64,000 nt of DNA from Phascolarctos cinereus (GCF_002099425.1 NW_018343984.1:14327001-14391000), one strand, 5' to 3'. Shown: positions 22,815 through 36,100, numbered from the stretch's first letter. Notes: a model not told the origin generated them from the letters alone. Made by a program: numbers and translations.

Positions 22815-24475
22815 GTAATATCCCCAATATAAACCTCAAGGTTCTTTCTCTTTTAATAAAGAATTAAGATTTTTTCCCCTTTTTTGTTAGTATTTTAGTC
22901 TTCCAATTATATGTAAAAATAATTATTAACATTCATTTTATATACAATTTTGAGTTCCAAATTCTCTCCCTCCCTGCTTACCTGTCCGACACCTTCCTGA
23001 AGATGGTAAGTTATTTGATATACACTATATATGTACAATCATGTAAAATCTCTTTCCATATTAGTCAAATTGCAAAAGAAGATACTGTTTATAAAAACTT
23101 ATAACTTGCTAAATAAAAAAAATGAAAAAAAATTAAAATATATTGTCATCTGCATTCAGATTCCATCAGTTTTTTGTCTGAATATGGAAAGCATTTGCCA
23201 TCATGAGTTTTTAGGAATTCTCATAGGTTAGTATATTGCTGAGAAGAGCTAAGTCAATCACAGCTGATCATCTCCCAATGTTGGTGTTATTGTGTATAAT
23301 GTTCTTCCGTTCCTACTCACTTCACTTTGTATCAGTTCATGTAGGCCTTTTCAGGCTCTTCTGAAATCTGCCTTCTCTCTTTTTTTTTTTTTTTGCACAA
23401 AGTATCCCATTACATTCCTATATCAGAACTGGTTACCAAATTGATGGCATCCTCTCAGTTTCCAATTCTTTGCCCCCATAAAAGGAGCTGCTACAAATAT
23501 TACATGTAGGTCCTTTCCCCTTTTTATGATCTTTTTGGTATACAGAACTACTAGTGGTTTGTACTGGATCAAAGAGTACACAGTTTGATTGCCCTTTGGG
23601 CATACTTCCAAATTACTATCCAGAGTGGTTGGATCAGTTCACTACTCAGCCAAAAATGCATTAGTGTTGTAGTTTTTCCATGTCATCTTCAATATTTATC
23701 ATTTTCCTTTTCTATTATATTAGTAAATCTAATGGCTGTGAGGTGGTACCTCAAAGTTGTTTTAATTTGCATTTCTCTGATCAATAGTGATTTAGAGCAT
23801 TTTATATGACTATGGATAACTTTAATTTCTTCATCTGAAAACTGTCAATTCATATCCTTTGACCATTTACCAACTGGGGGATTAGTTATATTCTTGTAAA
23901 TTTGACTCAATTCTCTAGATATTTGAGAAATGTGGCCTTTATCAGAGATACTTTATGTAAAAAAAATTTCCCCCTAATTTTCTGCTTTCCTTCTAATCTT
24001 GGCTGCATTAGTTTTGTTTGTGCAAAAACATTTTAATTTTTCTTAATGACAATTACACATTTTAATTCTCTTGATTTTCTCCATCCTTTATTTAGTCATA
24101 AATTCTTTCCTTAGATCTGACAGGTACAATTTTCCATGCTCCCCTATTCTGATTATGTATCACCCTTTATGTCTAAATCATGTGCCCATTTTGACCCTCT
24201 GTTGGCATAAGCTTTAAGATGTTGGCCTATACCTTGTTTCTGCCAAATGGTTTTTCAGTTTTCCCAGCAATTTTTGTCAAATGTTTAGTTGTTGTCCCCA
24301 ACACTGAGGTCTTTGGGTTAATCAAACACTAGATTATAATGGTCATTTACCACTGTGTCTGGTGTACATAATTTATTCCACTGCTCCACCACTCTAGTTC
24401 TTAGCTAATACCAGACTGTTTTGATGATTACCACTTTGTAATCTGGTTTGAGATCAGGAACAGAAAGGTCACACC

Positions 24476-24640
24476 TGGGGCAGCTAGGTGTGAATAGAGT
24501 GGATACAGCACTGGCCCTGGAGTCAGAAGGACCTGAGTTCAAATCCGACCTCAGACACATAACACTTACTAGCTGTGTGACATAGGGCAAGTCACCTAAC
24601 CCCAACTATCTCATCAAAAAAAATTTTTTTAAAAAAAAAG
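24476..24640 (+). repeat. Marsupial tRNA/CORE-like SINE nested in L1
   Basis: Starts ggggcagctaggtgtg, then ggccctggagtcagaaggac and gggcaagtcacctaacccca, with an A/T-rich tail. The target-site duplication aaggtcacacct / aaggtcacatct flanks it. Confidence 0.88.
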
Positions 24641-25552
24641 GTCACATCTCCCTCCATATTTTTCATTGGATTGCTTGGTATTCTTGACCTTTTCTTCTTC
24701 CAGATGACTTTTGCTATTATTTTTTTCTAATTCAATAAAATATTTTTGGTCACTTCGTTGGTATGGCACTGAATAAGTAAAATAATTTAAGTAGAATTGT
24801 CATCCTTATTGTATTGACTTGGCCTATCCATGAGCAATTAGTATTTCTCTAATTGTTTAGATATGATTTTATTTGTGAGGGGAGTGTTTTGTAATTGTGT
24901 TCATATAGTTCCTGAGTTTTTCTTAGTAGGTAGACTCCCAAGCATTTTATATTATCTGCAGTTATTTTAAATAGAATTTCTCTATCTCTTGCTGCTGGAC
25001 TTTGTTGGTAATATATAGAAATGCTGACGATTAACAGGGGCTTATTTAATGTCCTGCAGTGTTGCTGAAGTTGTTAATTATTTCAACAATATTTTTAGTT
25101 GATTCTGTAGGATTCTCCAAGTATACTATCATATCATCTGCAAAGACTGACTGTTTTCTCCTCATTTACTATTTCAATTTCTTTAATTTCTTTTTCTTTG
25201 TTTGTTGATATATCTAGCATTTCTAGTGCTATATTGAATAAGAGTGGTGATAATGAGTACCCGTGCTCCTCCCTTTATCTTATTGGGAAGGCTTATCCCC
25301 ATTACAGATACTTACTTACTGATAGTTTTAGATCAATGTTATCATTTTAAGGAAGCTCCATTTATTCCTATACTCTCTTGTGCTTTTAATGGGAATGAAT
25401 ATTGCATTTTGTCAAAAGCTTTTCTTCATCTATTGAGATAATCATATGATTTTGTTGTTTTTCTTATTGATATAGTTAGCTATGCTGATAGTTTGCCTAA
25501 TATTGAACCAGTCCTGCATTTCTAGTATACATCCTATCTGGTCATAGTTGTT

Positions 25553-25722
25553 TTTTTTTTTTTGTCTTGTGTTTTTTTCTTTTTGGCAATTGGAGTTAAG
25601 TGACTTGCCCAGAGTCACACAGCTAGTAAATGTCAAGTGTTTGGTCTGAGGCCAGATTTGAATTCAGTCCCTCCTGACTTCAGGGCCAGGGCTCTATCCA
25701 CTGCACCACCTAGCTGCCCCTC
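25553..25722 (-). repeat. Marsupial tRNA/CORE-like SINE nested in L1, reverse
   Basis: Poly-T tail first, then gttaagtgacttgcccagag and caccacctagctgcccc at its 5' end. Flanks tatctggtcatagt at both sides mark the target-site duplication. Confidence 0.88.
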
Positions 25723-25949
25723 TATCTGGTCATAGTATATGATCTTTGGCTTATATTGCTGTAATCTCCTTGTTAGTGTTTTCTTTAAAATGTTTGTAAG
25801 TGTTCATTAGCATTCTTGGCAGGAAGTCATTAATACCTTTTCTTGCTGAAAGGGAAGAATCAGGCTCATAACTTTTATATTTCAGAAATCTTAACAAAAC
25901 AAAATGAAAAGTAGCATGAAACAGTGAAAAGAGAACTGCACAGTCACTT

Positions 25950-26440
25950 TTTTTTCTTGTTCAATATTTTATTTTTTTCCCAATTACACATAAAAACAAA
26001 TATAACATTTTATTTTTTTAATTTTGAGTTCCAAATTCTCTCACCTCTTTTTTTCACCCCCAATGAGAAGGTAAGCAATTTCACAAAAGTTATATATATG
26101 TAGTCATGCAAAACACATTTATAGGTAAGTCATTCTGTGAAAGAAAAAACTGACAAAAAAAGAAACTACAGAAAAAAACTACCTTTGAACTACATTCAGG
26201 TTCTACCATTTTTTTCCTCTAGAGATGGACCGCACCTTTCATCATAAGTCATACAGAATTGTCTTGGATCATTGTATTGCTGAGAGTAGCTAAGTTATTC
26301 ACAGTAGATCAACATATAATATTGCTGTTAGTATATACACTGATCTCGTGATTCTCCTCATTTCACCTTGCATCAGGTTGTGCAAGTCTTTCCACGTTTT
26401 TCTAACAGCATCCTACTCATCATTTCTTTTTTTCCCACTT
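25950..26440 (-). mobile_element. L1 3' end fragment
   Basis: Antisense L1 3' UTR and the last part of ORF2 (cttgcatcaggttgtgcaag). It is directly followed by the 3' end of a second L1. Confidence 0.75.
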
Positions 26441-26449
26441 AATGGCATT

Positions 26450-28712
26450 CCATTTTTTTTCCAATTACATGTGAAGATAGTTTTCAACATTCCTTTTTCT
26501 CCCTCACTCTCTCCTACCCCCTCCCAAAGACAGCAAGCAATCTGATTCAAATTATGCATGTACAACCACATCAATCCTATTTCCACATTAGTCATGTTGT
26601 GAAAGAAGAATCAGAACAAAAGGAAAAAGCCACAAGAAAGAAAGAAAAATTTTAAAAAGTGAAAACTGTATGTTTCAATCTGCAAGTTCTTTCTCTGGTT
26701 CTGGATAGAATTTTCCATCATGAGTCTTTTGGAACTGTCCTGGATCATTTTACTGCTGAGAAGAGCTAAGTCTACCATACTTGATCATTACACAGTGTTG
26801 CTGTTACTGTGCACAATATTCTCCTGGTTCTGCTCACTTTATCGGTTCATGTAAGTCTTTCCAGGTTTTTTCTGAAATCTGCCTGATCATCATTTCTTTT
26901 TATGCTTCTTTTGCATCTTGCATTGGAAAATCAAGTTTTCTATTCAGCTCTGGTATTTTCATCAGGAATGCTAGAAAGTCCTCTATTTCTTTGAATGTTT
27001 ATTTTTCTCCTGAAGGACTACACTCACTTTTGCTGAATAGAATTATATCATATCCCAAGCCCTCCAATCCTTTAACATACAAGCTGCTAATTCTTGTTAT
27101 CCTGACTGTAACTCCATGATATTTGAATTCTTTCTTTTTTGCTACTTGTAGTATTTTGTCCTTGATCAGAGAGGTCTGGAATTTGGCTATAACATTCCTG
27201 GTAGTTTTCATTTTGGTATTTCTTTCAGGAGTTGATCAGTGGAATCTTACCATTTCTATTTTACCCTGTGGTTCTAGAATATCGAGGCAATTCTGTCAAT
27301 AATTTCTTCAAAGAGGAAGTCTAGGCTCTTTTCTTGAATGTGGCTTTCAGGTAGTCCAATAATTCTTAAGTTATCTCTCTTGAATCTATTTTCCAGGTCA
27401 GTTATTTTTCCAATGAGATATTTCACATTGTCTTCTATTTTTTTCCCCTTCTTTTGGTTTTCTTTTATTGTTTCTTGATTTCTCATAGCCATTAGCTTCC
27501 ATTTGCTAAATTCTAACTTTTAAGGAATTATTTTCTTCAGTGAGCTTTTGTACCTCCTTTTCCATTAGTAAATTCTATTTTTTAAGGAGTTCTTCTGTAA
27601 ATTTTTGGCAAATTCTGCTTTTCAACGATTATTCTAGTCATTAAATTTTTGTTCCTTTTTTACCATGTGACCTATTCTGTTTTTTAAGGTATTATTTTCT
27701 TCACTATCTTTTCGTGCCTGCTTTACCAATCTGTTTGCTCTGTTTTCATGATTTTCTCCCATCACTCTCATTTGTCTTCCCAATTTTCCCCATACCTCTC
27801 TTACTTGATTTTAAAAATCCTTTTGGGACCAATTTGTATTTTTCTGGGAGGCTTTGGATGCAGGAATTTTTTACTTTGTTGCCTTCTTCTGAGTGTGTGT
27901 TTTGTTCTTTCTTCTCACAACAGTACCTTTCTTTGGTCAGAATATTTTTCTGTGGTTTGCTCCTTTTCCAGCCTAGTTTTTGACTTTTAACTCTGTGCTA
28001 AAGGGGAGCTCTGCTTCTCAGGTGGAGAGGGCAAATACTGTTCCACTCTTCAACTTTTTGTGCAGCTGTTTTCAGAGGTAACTCTGGGGACCTGAAAGTT
28101 TTTGGCTTTTGCAAGGAGGCATAATTTAGGGAAAGATGTGTTTCCTGGTGTCCTGGCCTGTGCTCTGGTCTGTGAAGGACCACAAGCACTGTTTTCAATC
28201 CTGGAACTGTGACTATGATCCATGAACCCTTGTAGCTGCAATCTGCTTTGCTAGTCCTACTCCTTACACTGGCACTAAGATCAGGGACTGCAACCTAAGT
28301 CTAAATATAGGCAATGCAACAGAGTCCTGCCACTGATTCCAAAAAAGGCACACCTATAAATCTCCTTCTGATCCATTGTACATGCTCTTTATCATCTGTG
28401 GGCTGAGAAGTCTGGAAAACCACCACCAGTGCCATTGATTCAGTTGCCCTGAGGCCTGCTCCTGATTTGCTAGGGCCTGGTCTCCGCTGGTACAGCATAC
28501 ACTGGACAGCGCTTCTCTCTCATCCTACTGCAACACACTTTTCTTGCCAAATTTCTAAGTTATCTTGGGCTGGAAAATCATTTCACTTTGTCTTTTGTGG
28601 GTTCTGCCACTATAGAATTTATTTAGAGTTATTATTTAAAAGTATTTGGAGGGGGTGGGGGGAAATTCAGGTGAGCCCTGCCTTTACTCAACCATCTTGG
28701 CTTCATCTCCTG
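26450..28712 (-). mobile_element. Half-L1 (5' UTR-ORF1-3' end, almost no ORF2)
   Basis: In sense order: 5' end with gccaagatggttgagtaaag (28680-28710), 5' UTR to about 28000, ORF1 about 27990-26905 including LENRFKRDNLRIIGLPESHI and VIAKFQTSLIKDKILQVAKK and ending MQDAKEA stop. Right after the ORF1 stop comes the last part of ORF2 (NDDQADF-like) and the 3' UTR. The spacer and nearly all of ORF2 are absent. The architecture matches HAL1-type half-L1s. It could also be a single internal deletion. Confidence 0.8.
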
Positions 28713-28724
28713 CCTAGACACTGA

Positions 28725-28850
28725 CATTTAAAACGTATTAGTTGTTTGATCTTGGGCAATCACAATCTCACTAGGTCTCAGTTTCTACAACTGTGAATTG
28801 AGGGGCTGGGCTCAATGACATCAAAGATCCCTTCTAGCTCATGATCCACG
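28725..28850 (+). repeat. MIR-like SINE fragment
   Basis: Contains gtttgatcttgggcaatcac and 'ggtctcagtttctacaactg'. Confidence 0.5.
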
Positions 28851-29740
28851 AAAAATATGCTTTATTCCCTTTGAAAGGAATTCTAGATCTGTGCAAAAGT
28901 TTTCCTCCTTTTTATGAGTAAGGAATCTATTCCCTCCTCCCCTCTAATTCTTGGAATCCCTAGCTTCCTTTACAACACAAATCAGGTCCTATCTCCTACA
29001 CAACTTTTCTCCTGATTTCCCCTTAAACCTACTTCCCTCTCTATTCTCCTCCCCACCAAATTGCTTGGTATTTGCCTTGTATGCACTTTGTATTGACCTT
29101 TCCACTACTTACCTTTCTTTGAGTTGTGTGTCAAGCTAGATGTAATCTCCTTGAGTACAGGGTCTGTTTCCTTCTTGTTAATGTGTCTTTAGCTTACTGA
29201 ATTGAATTGAATGAATTTCAGCATCAGGCATGAGGTCCAGGAAGATTGCTTACTTGAAAACACAAGTGGTCACCCAGTTACAGAAAGAAGACAGCTAAGA
29301 ACCTTTTAGTTTTAGGGAAAGTATATAACCTATGAACAAATTCACAATCAAGGCTCTCCCTTAGATAACAAGGAAATCCAGTAACTTGGGTTAGTTGAAC
29401 CCCTATACCAGAGTAGAGAGGGGCCCACAGAAGACTGTAATCAGATATCAAACAAATTTAAAAGGTATTTGATAAAAAGCAAATTCAAAGTCATTAGACT
29501 ACAGGGAAATACTTTAGAGCAGTGGCTCCTAAATTATTTCATGATGCCTGGGAGGAAGAACAATATCACACTGACCAAACAACAGTACCACCCTGCCTCT
29601 GTCCCCAAGTCATCCCCTCCAGGGAATGGGCTATACAAATAGCCTTCAAAAATGATGTATCCTCTACTCCTTGAAATGTCTATGCACTACAGGGAAGAGA
29701 CTCTCTTGGTATGGATTTGAGACACATTTGTTAAATTGCT
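28850..29740 (+). other. Intron 11 sequence without recognised features
   Basis: Includes ctcctgatttccccttaaac and ttgagtacagggtctg, motifs often seen in degenerate ancient SINE/LINE remains, but I cannot assign them. No gene. Confidence 0.45.
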
Positions 29741-29744
29741 ACTA

Positions 29745-30480
29745 ATGTAAGGCAATAATGCAAGGAGCAAGGGATACATTAACAAAGACTAAACAATCCC
29801 TGCCCTCAACAAACTTAAAATCAAACTGGCTGAATACAACATGGGCACAGATAGGTAAAGGTAAAGTATATGCAAGGTAAATTCAAAGTACAAAGGATAG
29901 GGAAGGAACTAACAAATTGGGGGAATCTGGAAAGCCCTTGTGTACAAGATGGGACCTGAGCTATGCTTTGAAGGTAGCTATGGATTCCAAGAATCAGAGG
30001 TGAGGAAGGAGCACATTCCAAAAATAGGACATCAGCGGGTTATTTAAGCAAATGCAGAGAAGCAAGAGATTGAAGGATATGTACAGGTCACAGTTAGCCC
30101 AGTAGTCTGATTGGAATGGGGATCACATGAAAGGAAGTAATAGAAAATAACACTACAAAGACAGGTGGGAGTTAAGTTATGGAGAGATTTAAAAGACTGA
30201 TAAGATTTCTGTACAGGTAATAGGGGACAGTTGAAGATTTTTCAATAGACAGATCACATAGTCAGATTTGTGTTTTAGGAGTATTGCAGAGGGATGAAAC
30301 TGGAGGCAGGAAAACCAATTATGAGGCTCTTACAATCATCCAAATGCCAGAATTTGGGTAGAGCTTGCATGAGCATAGGAAAAGAGACTGATGGAAAAGA
30401 TGATATAGAAGTGAAATTGGCAAGACTTGGCAAATTATTGGATATGGAGATTGAGAGAGGGAAGAGACAGGGTTCAAGTC
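29745..30480 (+). repeat. Copy of long unnamed repeat
   Basis: Blocks caatccctgccctcaacaaa, ggagcacattccaaaaatag, agacaggtgggagttaagt and ggcaagacttggcaaattat follow the same order as other copies of the family. Confidence 0.6.
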
Positions 30481-30489
30481 CTGCCTCTT

Positions 30490-31010
30490 ACACTTGCTAG
30501 TTCTTTTACTATGGAAATGTCACTTAACTGATATGTTTCATTATCCTCATTTATATAATGGGCACAATAATATCTTTCATCTAGGGTATGCTAGTAAATG
30601 TTTAGGAACAGGATTTCTGGGAGGGAAAAGTACACGCATCATATTTCTAAGTTTAATCTCCATTATGTTCTTATATCTAGACATTCAACTAAATAAACCA
30701 AGCCCCAATTTATAGCTATTTCCAAGGTATAAGTGCTCACACTGAAAACTGACCAATCAGCAATCTCTAATACAAGTTGACTTTAACTCACTACTGTTAT
30801 AATACTTACAGAGTTGTTGGAAGATTCCAATGAGATGATGTTTGTAGTAAGTTTTGAAAACTCTCAAATATTTTATAAATATGTATGTTTGTGAGTAGAA
30901 GTGGCATGTATGTTTGAGTCTATTACTATCTTCTAATATCCAAGTGTATTTTTGAGAATTTACATATTCATTTATCACGACAATGCTTAACAGATCTTTT
31001 ATTTCTACAC
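30490..31010 (+). other. Intron 11, sequence near exon 12
   Basis: The first part (30480-30600) resembles a degenerate MIR. The rest is AT-rich unique intron. No gene. Confidence 0.45.
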
Positions 31011-31014
31011 AAAA

Positions 31015-31094
31015 GTGCTGATGCTTTCAAGGATGATGGTTTGTATTCAAGGTATTTCACATCCTACAAAACAAATGGTCGATACAGCTTAAAA
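31015..31094 (+). pseudogene. CLCA4: CLCA copy A exon 12 (acceptor out of phase)
   Basis: It encodes [20 protein letters not shown] then GRYSLK, with donor gtgagt at 31095. Exon 11 leaves in phase 1, so two bases are needed before GCT GAT (ADAF). The only AG here (31014-31015) leaves one base. The context aaaagtgct is compatible with loss of an original AG by a single G-to-A change. Splicing at the remaining AG would shift the frame and stop quickly. Confidence 0.8.
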
Positions 31095-31229
31095 GTGAGT
31101 TCTGTCTTGAGTCAATAGCATGATGGGATGTAATTGAGCTTTGACACATCTTGGATCTTAAACTAAAGATTATTCAATCCTTACAGAACTTGTTGAAGGC
31201 AGTGGGACTGTTTGGCCCATAAAACAGAA

Positions 31230-31590
31230 GACTTATCTGTCAAGGAATTGAAGGGCTCTCCTAAGGAAGAGAAATTACAACTGTTCTGCTTGGTCCTAGA
31301 AGGCCAAAGCAAGCTCAGTAGGTACAAGTTGCAAAGAGGAAGATTTACACTTGATAAAAGGAAAAACTTCCTAACACTTAGAGCCCTCCCCTAGCTAAAT
31401 GAGCTACCTCAGCCAGCAGAGTATGCCCTCACTAGATGGGCTCCCCATCACTGAAGAGCTTACAGTCCAATGTGAATGACTATTCAGGTTTGTTTAGAGG
31501 GGGGCTTTCTTCACATAATATGGGCTATATTCCCATTTGAGCCCCTTGCAACTCTGAGGTTCTGTAGTTCTGCAATTGAGAGGCTGCCTA
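31230..31590 (+). repeat. CR1/L3-like LINE remnant
   Basis: Sense 3' part: caaagaggaagatttacact, aaggaaaaacttcctaacac, ctagatgggctccccatcac and 'actctgaggttctgtagttc'. This block order is typical of amniote CR1/L3 3' ends. Confidence 0.65.
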
Positions 31591-31764
31591 TCAAGTGCAT
31601 CTTACTGTAAGGCCAGTATGTGTGTCCTACATAGAGAATTCAACAGCACGTGCAACAGGAGGAAGCAGTCCCAGCATATTTGTAACTGGTATAAGAATCA
31701 GGTTTTTAAGGTTTAAATATTCCAGTTCTTCCCACAGATACAAATGTTTGGGTAGAATTAGAAA

Positions 31765-32045
31765 GGTTACAGCTAAGTATCACAGTATCTCAGAACTGGA
31801 AGGGACCTCCATGGTCTTCTAGACCAACCCATTCCTGGAGCAAGAGAACATACTGTCTCCACCCTCTGCTTGAAGCTCTCTGGTGATGGAGCAACTCACT
31901 GAAAAAGTCTATTATATGTTAGAATAGCTCTAATTGCTATACCTGCTCCTTTCTAATGTCTACCCATGGCTCTTGGCTCTCTCTAATATGGCCAAGCTAT
32001 ATGAATCTACTCCTTTCTGCTTCTAAATGAGTCAGAGAGGATGTT
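31765..32045 (-). repeat. CR1/L3-like LINE remnant
   Basis: Reverse copy: gtatctcagaactggaaggg, ttctagaccaacccattcct and ctgcttgaagctctctggtg. Confidence 0.65.
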
Positions 32046-32391
32046 TGATGCTTCTGGTATAGACAGTAAATACTACAGGCCCCAGAGGCAAGTGAAATCA
32101 GTTCACCTGAGGCTGGAACAGTCAGGGAATGTTACTAGGAGGAGGAAGACTATGAAATTGGGTGTGAAAGATACAGAGGATTAATTAGATAGGTAGAGGA
32201 GGTAACACAGCTTTTCCTAATGAGTGATTTCCAGTAAACCTGGTCTTTAGGAAAGACAGCTGGGATATTTCCTTTTTTCCTTTTACACCTTACCAACTTG
32301 ACTCATGGCTTGGTCCCGAAATTTAGCAGGAGATGATAGTGTTATTGAGAAGAAAAAACTGGAAGAGAAGGGTTGGCTGGGGGCACTATGA

Positions 32392-32692
32392 TATGATAAA
32401 ATTATGCAGCAAGCAACTGGTATTGTGCCTAAAGACCTGAGTGACTTCAATGCAGGAGAAGTAAAAATGAATCCACCACGACCAGAATTTAATGTCAGTG
32501 ACCTTCAAGGCAAGCAAGTGAATTTCAGCAGAGCAGCCTCAGGAGATTCATTTATAGTAATCAATGTTCCAAGTGGCTCAATTCAAGATGTATTCCCACC
32601 ATCTCAAATCACTGATCTCAATGCTCAGATAGAAGTAAATCATATTAATCTGATATGGACAGCTCCTGGAGATGACTATGATGATGGTCAAG
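32392..32692 (+). pseudogene. CLCA4: CLCA copy A exon 13 (5' edge uncertain)
   Basis: An open frame runs from about 32392 to donor gtaagt at 32693. It encodes KMNPPRPEFNVSDLQGKQVN, FSRAASGDSFIVINVPSGS, PPSQITDLNAQ and LIWTAPGDDYDDG. These match the CLCA region leading into the C-terminal fibronectin type III-like part (PPRPE, PPSQITDL, WTAPGD). The first 20 or so codons align poorly with the family and I could not place the acceptor. Confidence 0.82.
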
Positions 32693-32739
32693 GTAAGTGT
32701 GAAGTGTGGTTATCATTTAGAACAACAACAACAAAAAGC

Positions 32740-32900
32740 AGCCATTTCCTAAGTGCCAGATCTGTGCAAGGAAGTGCAGCAGCCACTGGAGAAAGACAGA
32801 GTCCCCGCCCTTAAGGAATTTGTGTTCTGGTAGGGAGAAACAACATGAACAGAGTCAAGTACATGTAATTAATATGCAAAATAATTCAAAGGAATTTCAA
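32740..32900 (+). repeat. Fragment of long unnamed repeat
   Basis: Blocks catttcctaagtgccagatc and 'ccgcccttaaggaatttgtg' match the start of the family. Confidence 0.5.
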
Positions 32901-33117
32901 GAGGGAGAGAACACTAACAAGGAACACAGATTATCAGTGCTAGACGGGAACGCTGAGCCCATCTAATCCACCTCATACCCAAACAAACATCCCCTCTGTA
33001 ACATACTCCACAAGCCACCACCTAGCCATTTTGAACACTCTACTGAAAAGATGGCAGTTGAAAAAGGTGGTTTTCAAAAGAGAATCTACTCTCAGAAATT
33101 CATGCTTTTATAATATG

Positions 33118-36100
33118 AGTTTTTTTAGCTTTTATTTAGTATTTTATTTTTCTCCAGTTACATGTAAAAACAATTTTTAACATTTGTTTTTAAACCTCTG
33201 AGTTACAAATTCTCTCTCTTCTCTCCCTACCCCATTGAGAAGGCAAGCAATTCCATATAAGGTTATACATGTGAAGTCATGCAAAACATATTCATAATAG
33301 TCATGTTGTGAAAGAAAACATAACCAAGAAAAAAACTCAACGTAAATAAGGAAAGTAAAAAAAAAAAAGTATTCTTCAATCTGTATTCAGACACCAACCG
33401 TTCTTTCTCTGGGGATGGATAGCATTTTTCATCATAAGTCCTTCAGAGTTGTCATGGACCATTATATTGCTTAGAATAGCTAAGTCATTCACGGCTGATG
33501 ACCTTACAGTATTACAACATGGCACATAGTACATTTCACTTTGCATTAGCTCATGCAAGGCTTTCCAGGTTTTTGAGAATATCCTGTTCATCATTTCTTA
33601 TAGTACAATAGTATTCCATCATAATCACATACCAGAATTTGTTCAGCCATTCCCCAACTGATGGTCATCCCCTCAACTTCTACTTCTTTACCCCCAGAAA
33701 AGAGCTGATGTAAATATTTTTGTATATATAGGTCCTTTTCCTTTTTGTTTTTTATCTCTTTTGGGATACAGATCTACTAGTGGTGGTATTACTAGGTCAA
33801 AGGGTATGCATGGTTTTATAGCCCTTTGAACATAGTTCCAAATTGCTCTACAGAATGTTGAATCAATTCACAACTCCACAAACAGTGCATTAAAGTCTCA
33901 TTTTTCCCACATTCCCTCCAACATTTCTCACTTATCTTTTTTGTCCTATTTGCCAATCTTATAGCTATGAGGCAATAGCTCAGAATTGTTTTAATTTGAA
34001 TTTCTCCAATCAATCATATGGCTATAGATACCTTTGATTACTTGATCTGAAAATTGATCATATCATTTGATATTTATCATTTGGAGAATGACTCTTATAT
34101 TTAATAAATTTGACTCAGTTCTCTATATGTTTGAGTATGAGGCCTTCATCAAAGAAACTTGCTTCAAATCTTTTTCACAATTGCCATTGTTAACTGTGTT
34201 TCCTCCCATCCTACTCCCCCCTTTATTCTATTCTCTCTCTTCTTTCACCTTGTTCCTCCTCAAAATGTTTTGCTTCTGACTACCCCTTCCCCCAATCTGC
34301 CCTCCCTTCTATCACCACCACCCCCCTTCTTTTATCTCCTTCCCCTCCTACTTTCCTATAGGGTAAGATAGATTTCTATACTCAATTGAGTGAGCATGTT
34401 ATTCACTCTGTGAGCCAAATCTGATGCGAGTAGGGTTCACTCACTCTTCATCTCCCTGTTCTTTCCCTTCACTGCAAAAGCTTTTTTTTGCCTCTTTTAT
34501 TTGAGATAATGTACCTCATTCTACCTCTCCCTTTCTCTCTCACCCCTTAATGTTATTTTTTAGATATCATCCCTTCATATTCAACTCATACCTGTTCTCT
34601 CTATATCTGCTCCTTCTAACTACTCTAATAATGAGAAAGGTCTTATGAGTTACAAATATCATCTTCCCATGTAGGAATGTAAATAGTTTAAACTTATTAA
34701 GTCCCTTATACTCTCCTTTTCCTGTTTACTTTTTTATGCTTCTCTTGAGTCTTGTACTTGAAAGTAAAATTTTCTATGCAGCTCTGGTCTTTTCATCAAG
34801 AATGCTTGAATATCCTCTTCCTCACTGAATCTCCATTTTTTCCCGTAGAAGAGTATACTCAGTTTTGCTAGGTAGGTAATTCTTGGTTGCAATCCTAGCT
34901 CCTCTGCCCTCCAGAAAATTATACTCTAAGCCCTCTGATCCTTCAATGTAGAAGCTTCTAAATCTTTTGTTATGATGACTATGGCTCCATAATACTTGAA
35001 TTGTTTCTTTCTGGCTGCTTGCAATATTTTCTCCTTGACCTGGGAACTCTGGAATTTGGTTATAGTATTCCCAGAAGTATTCATTTTGGGATCTCTTTCA
35101 GGAGGAGATCAGTGGATTCTTTCAATTTCTATTTTACCTTCTGGTTCTAGAATATCAGGGCAATTTTCCTTGATAATGTCTTGAAAGATGATATCTAGGC
35201 TCTTTTTGGTCATGGCTTTCAGATAGTCCAATAATTCTTAAATTATCTTCCCAGATAAGTTGTTTTTCTAATGAGATATTTTACATTGTCTTCTTTTTTT
35301 TTCTTTTTTTGGCTTTATTTTGTCATTTTTTAGTTTCTCATAAAGTCATTAGCTTCCATTTGCTCCATTCTAATTTTTAAGAAATTGTTTTCTTCAGTGA
35401 GCTTTTTGACCTCCATTTCCATTTGGCCAGCTCTTCTTTTTAAGACATTCTTCTCCTCATTGGGTTTTTGAACTTCTTTTACCATTTGGTCTAGTCTGTT
35501 TTTTAAAGTGTTATTTTCTTCAGTATTTTTTGTGTCTCCTTTACCAAGCTGTTGACTCATTTTTCCAGTATTTCTTGCATCACTCTCATTTCTCTTCTCA
35601 TTTTTTCTCTACCTCTTTTACTTGATTTTCAAAATCCTTTTTGAGCTCTTCCATGGCCTGAGACCAAGTCGATATTTTTCTTGGAGACTTTAGATGTAGG
35701 AGCTTTGACTTTGTTTTCTTCTTCTGAGTATGTGTTTTGAGCTTCCTTGTCACCAGAGTAACTTACAATAGTCAGAGTTTTTTCCATAGTTTGCTCATTT
35801 TCCCAACTTATTAGCTAACTTTTAAGTCTTTGTTAAAGTAGGGCTCTGCTTCCCCGGTGGAGGGCACACTGTCCCAAGTATCAGGAGTTGGTGAAGCTGT
35901 TTCCAGAGATACTTCTAGGGACCTCTAAGTTTTCAGTTCTTCCAAGGTGGTATAACCTCAGGAGAGGTGTTTACTTATCTCCCGGCCTGTCCCATTTTCT
36001 GAGAGAGACCACAAGTACTCTTTTCTGTACCTCCATTGTGATTGCAAGCTCTGTTATTCTAGGGCTCCTCCTCACCCTGGGACAGCCACCCAGGACCTGG

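Larger units (their letters stand above)
22870..25850 (-). mobile_element. Older 5'-truncated L1 with two nested SINEs
   Basis: Antisense L1 from its 3' UTR (22870-23250) through the ORF2 C-terminal region to part of the reverse transcriptase (about 25100-25850). Frames are heavily broken. SINEs inserted at 24476-24640 and 25570-25722 each have target-site duplications inside L1 sequence. Confidence 0.85.

Noticed and set aside
27714-27990. Overlapping plus-strand frames of 80-89 codons
   Set aside because: Antisense of L1 ORF1 and 5' UTR.
35330-35560. Leucine-zipper-like coiled-coil frame on the reverse strand
   Set aside because: N-terminal coiled coil of L1 ORF1.
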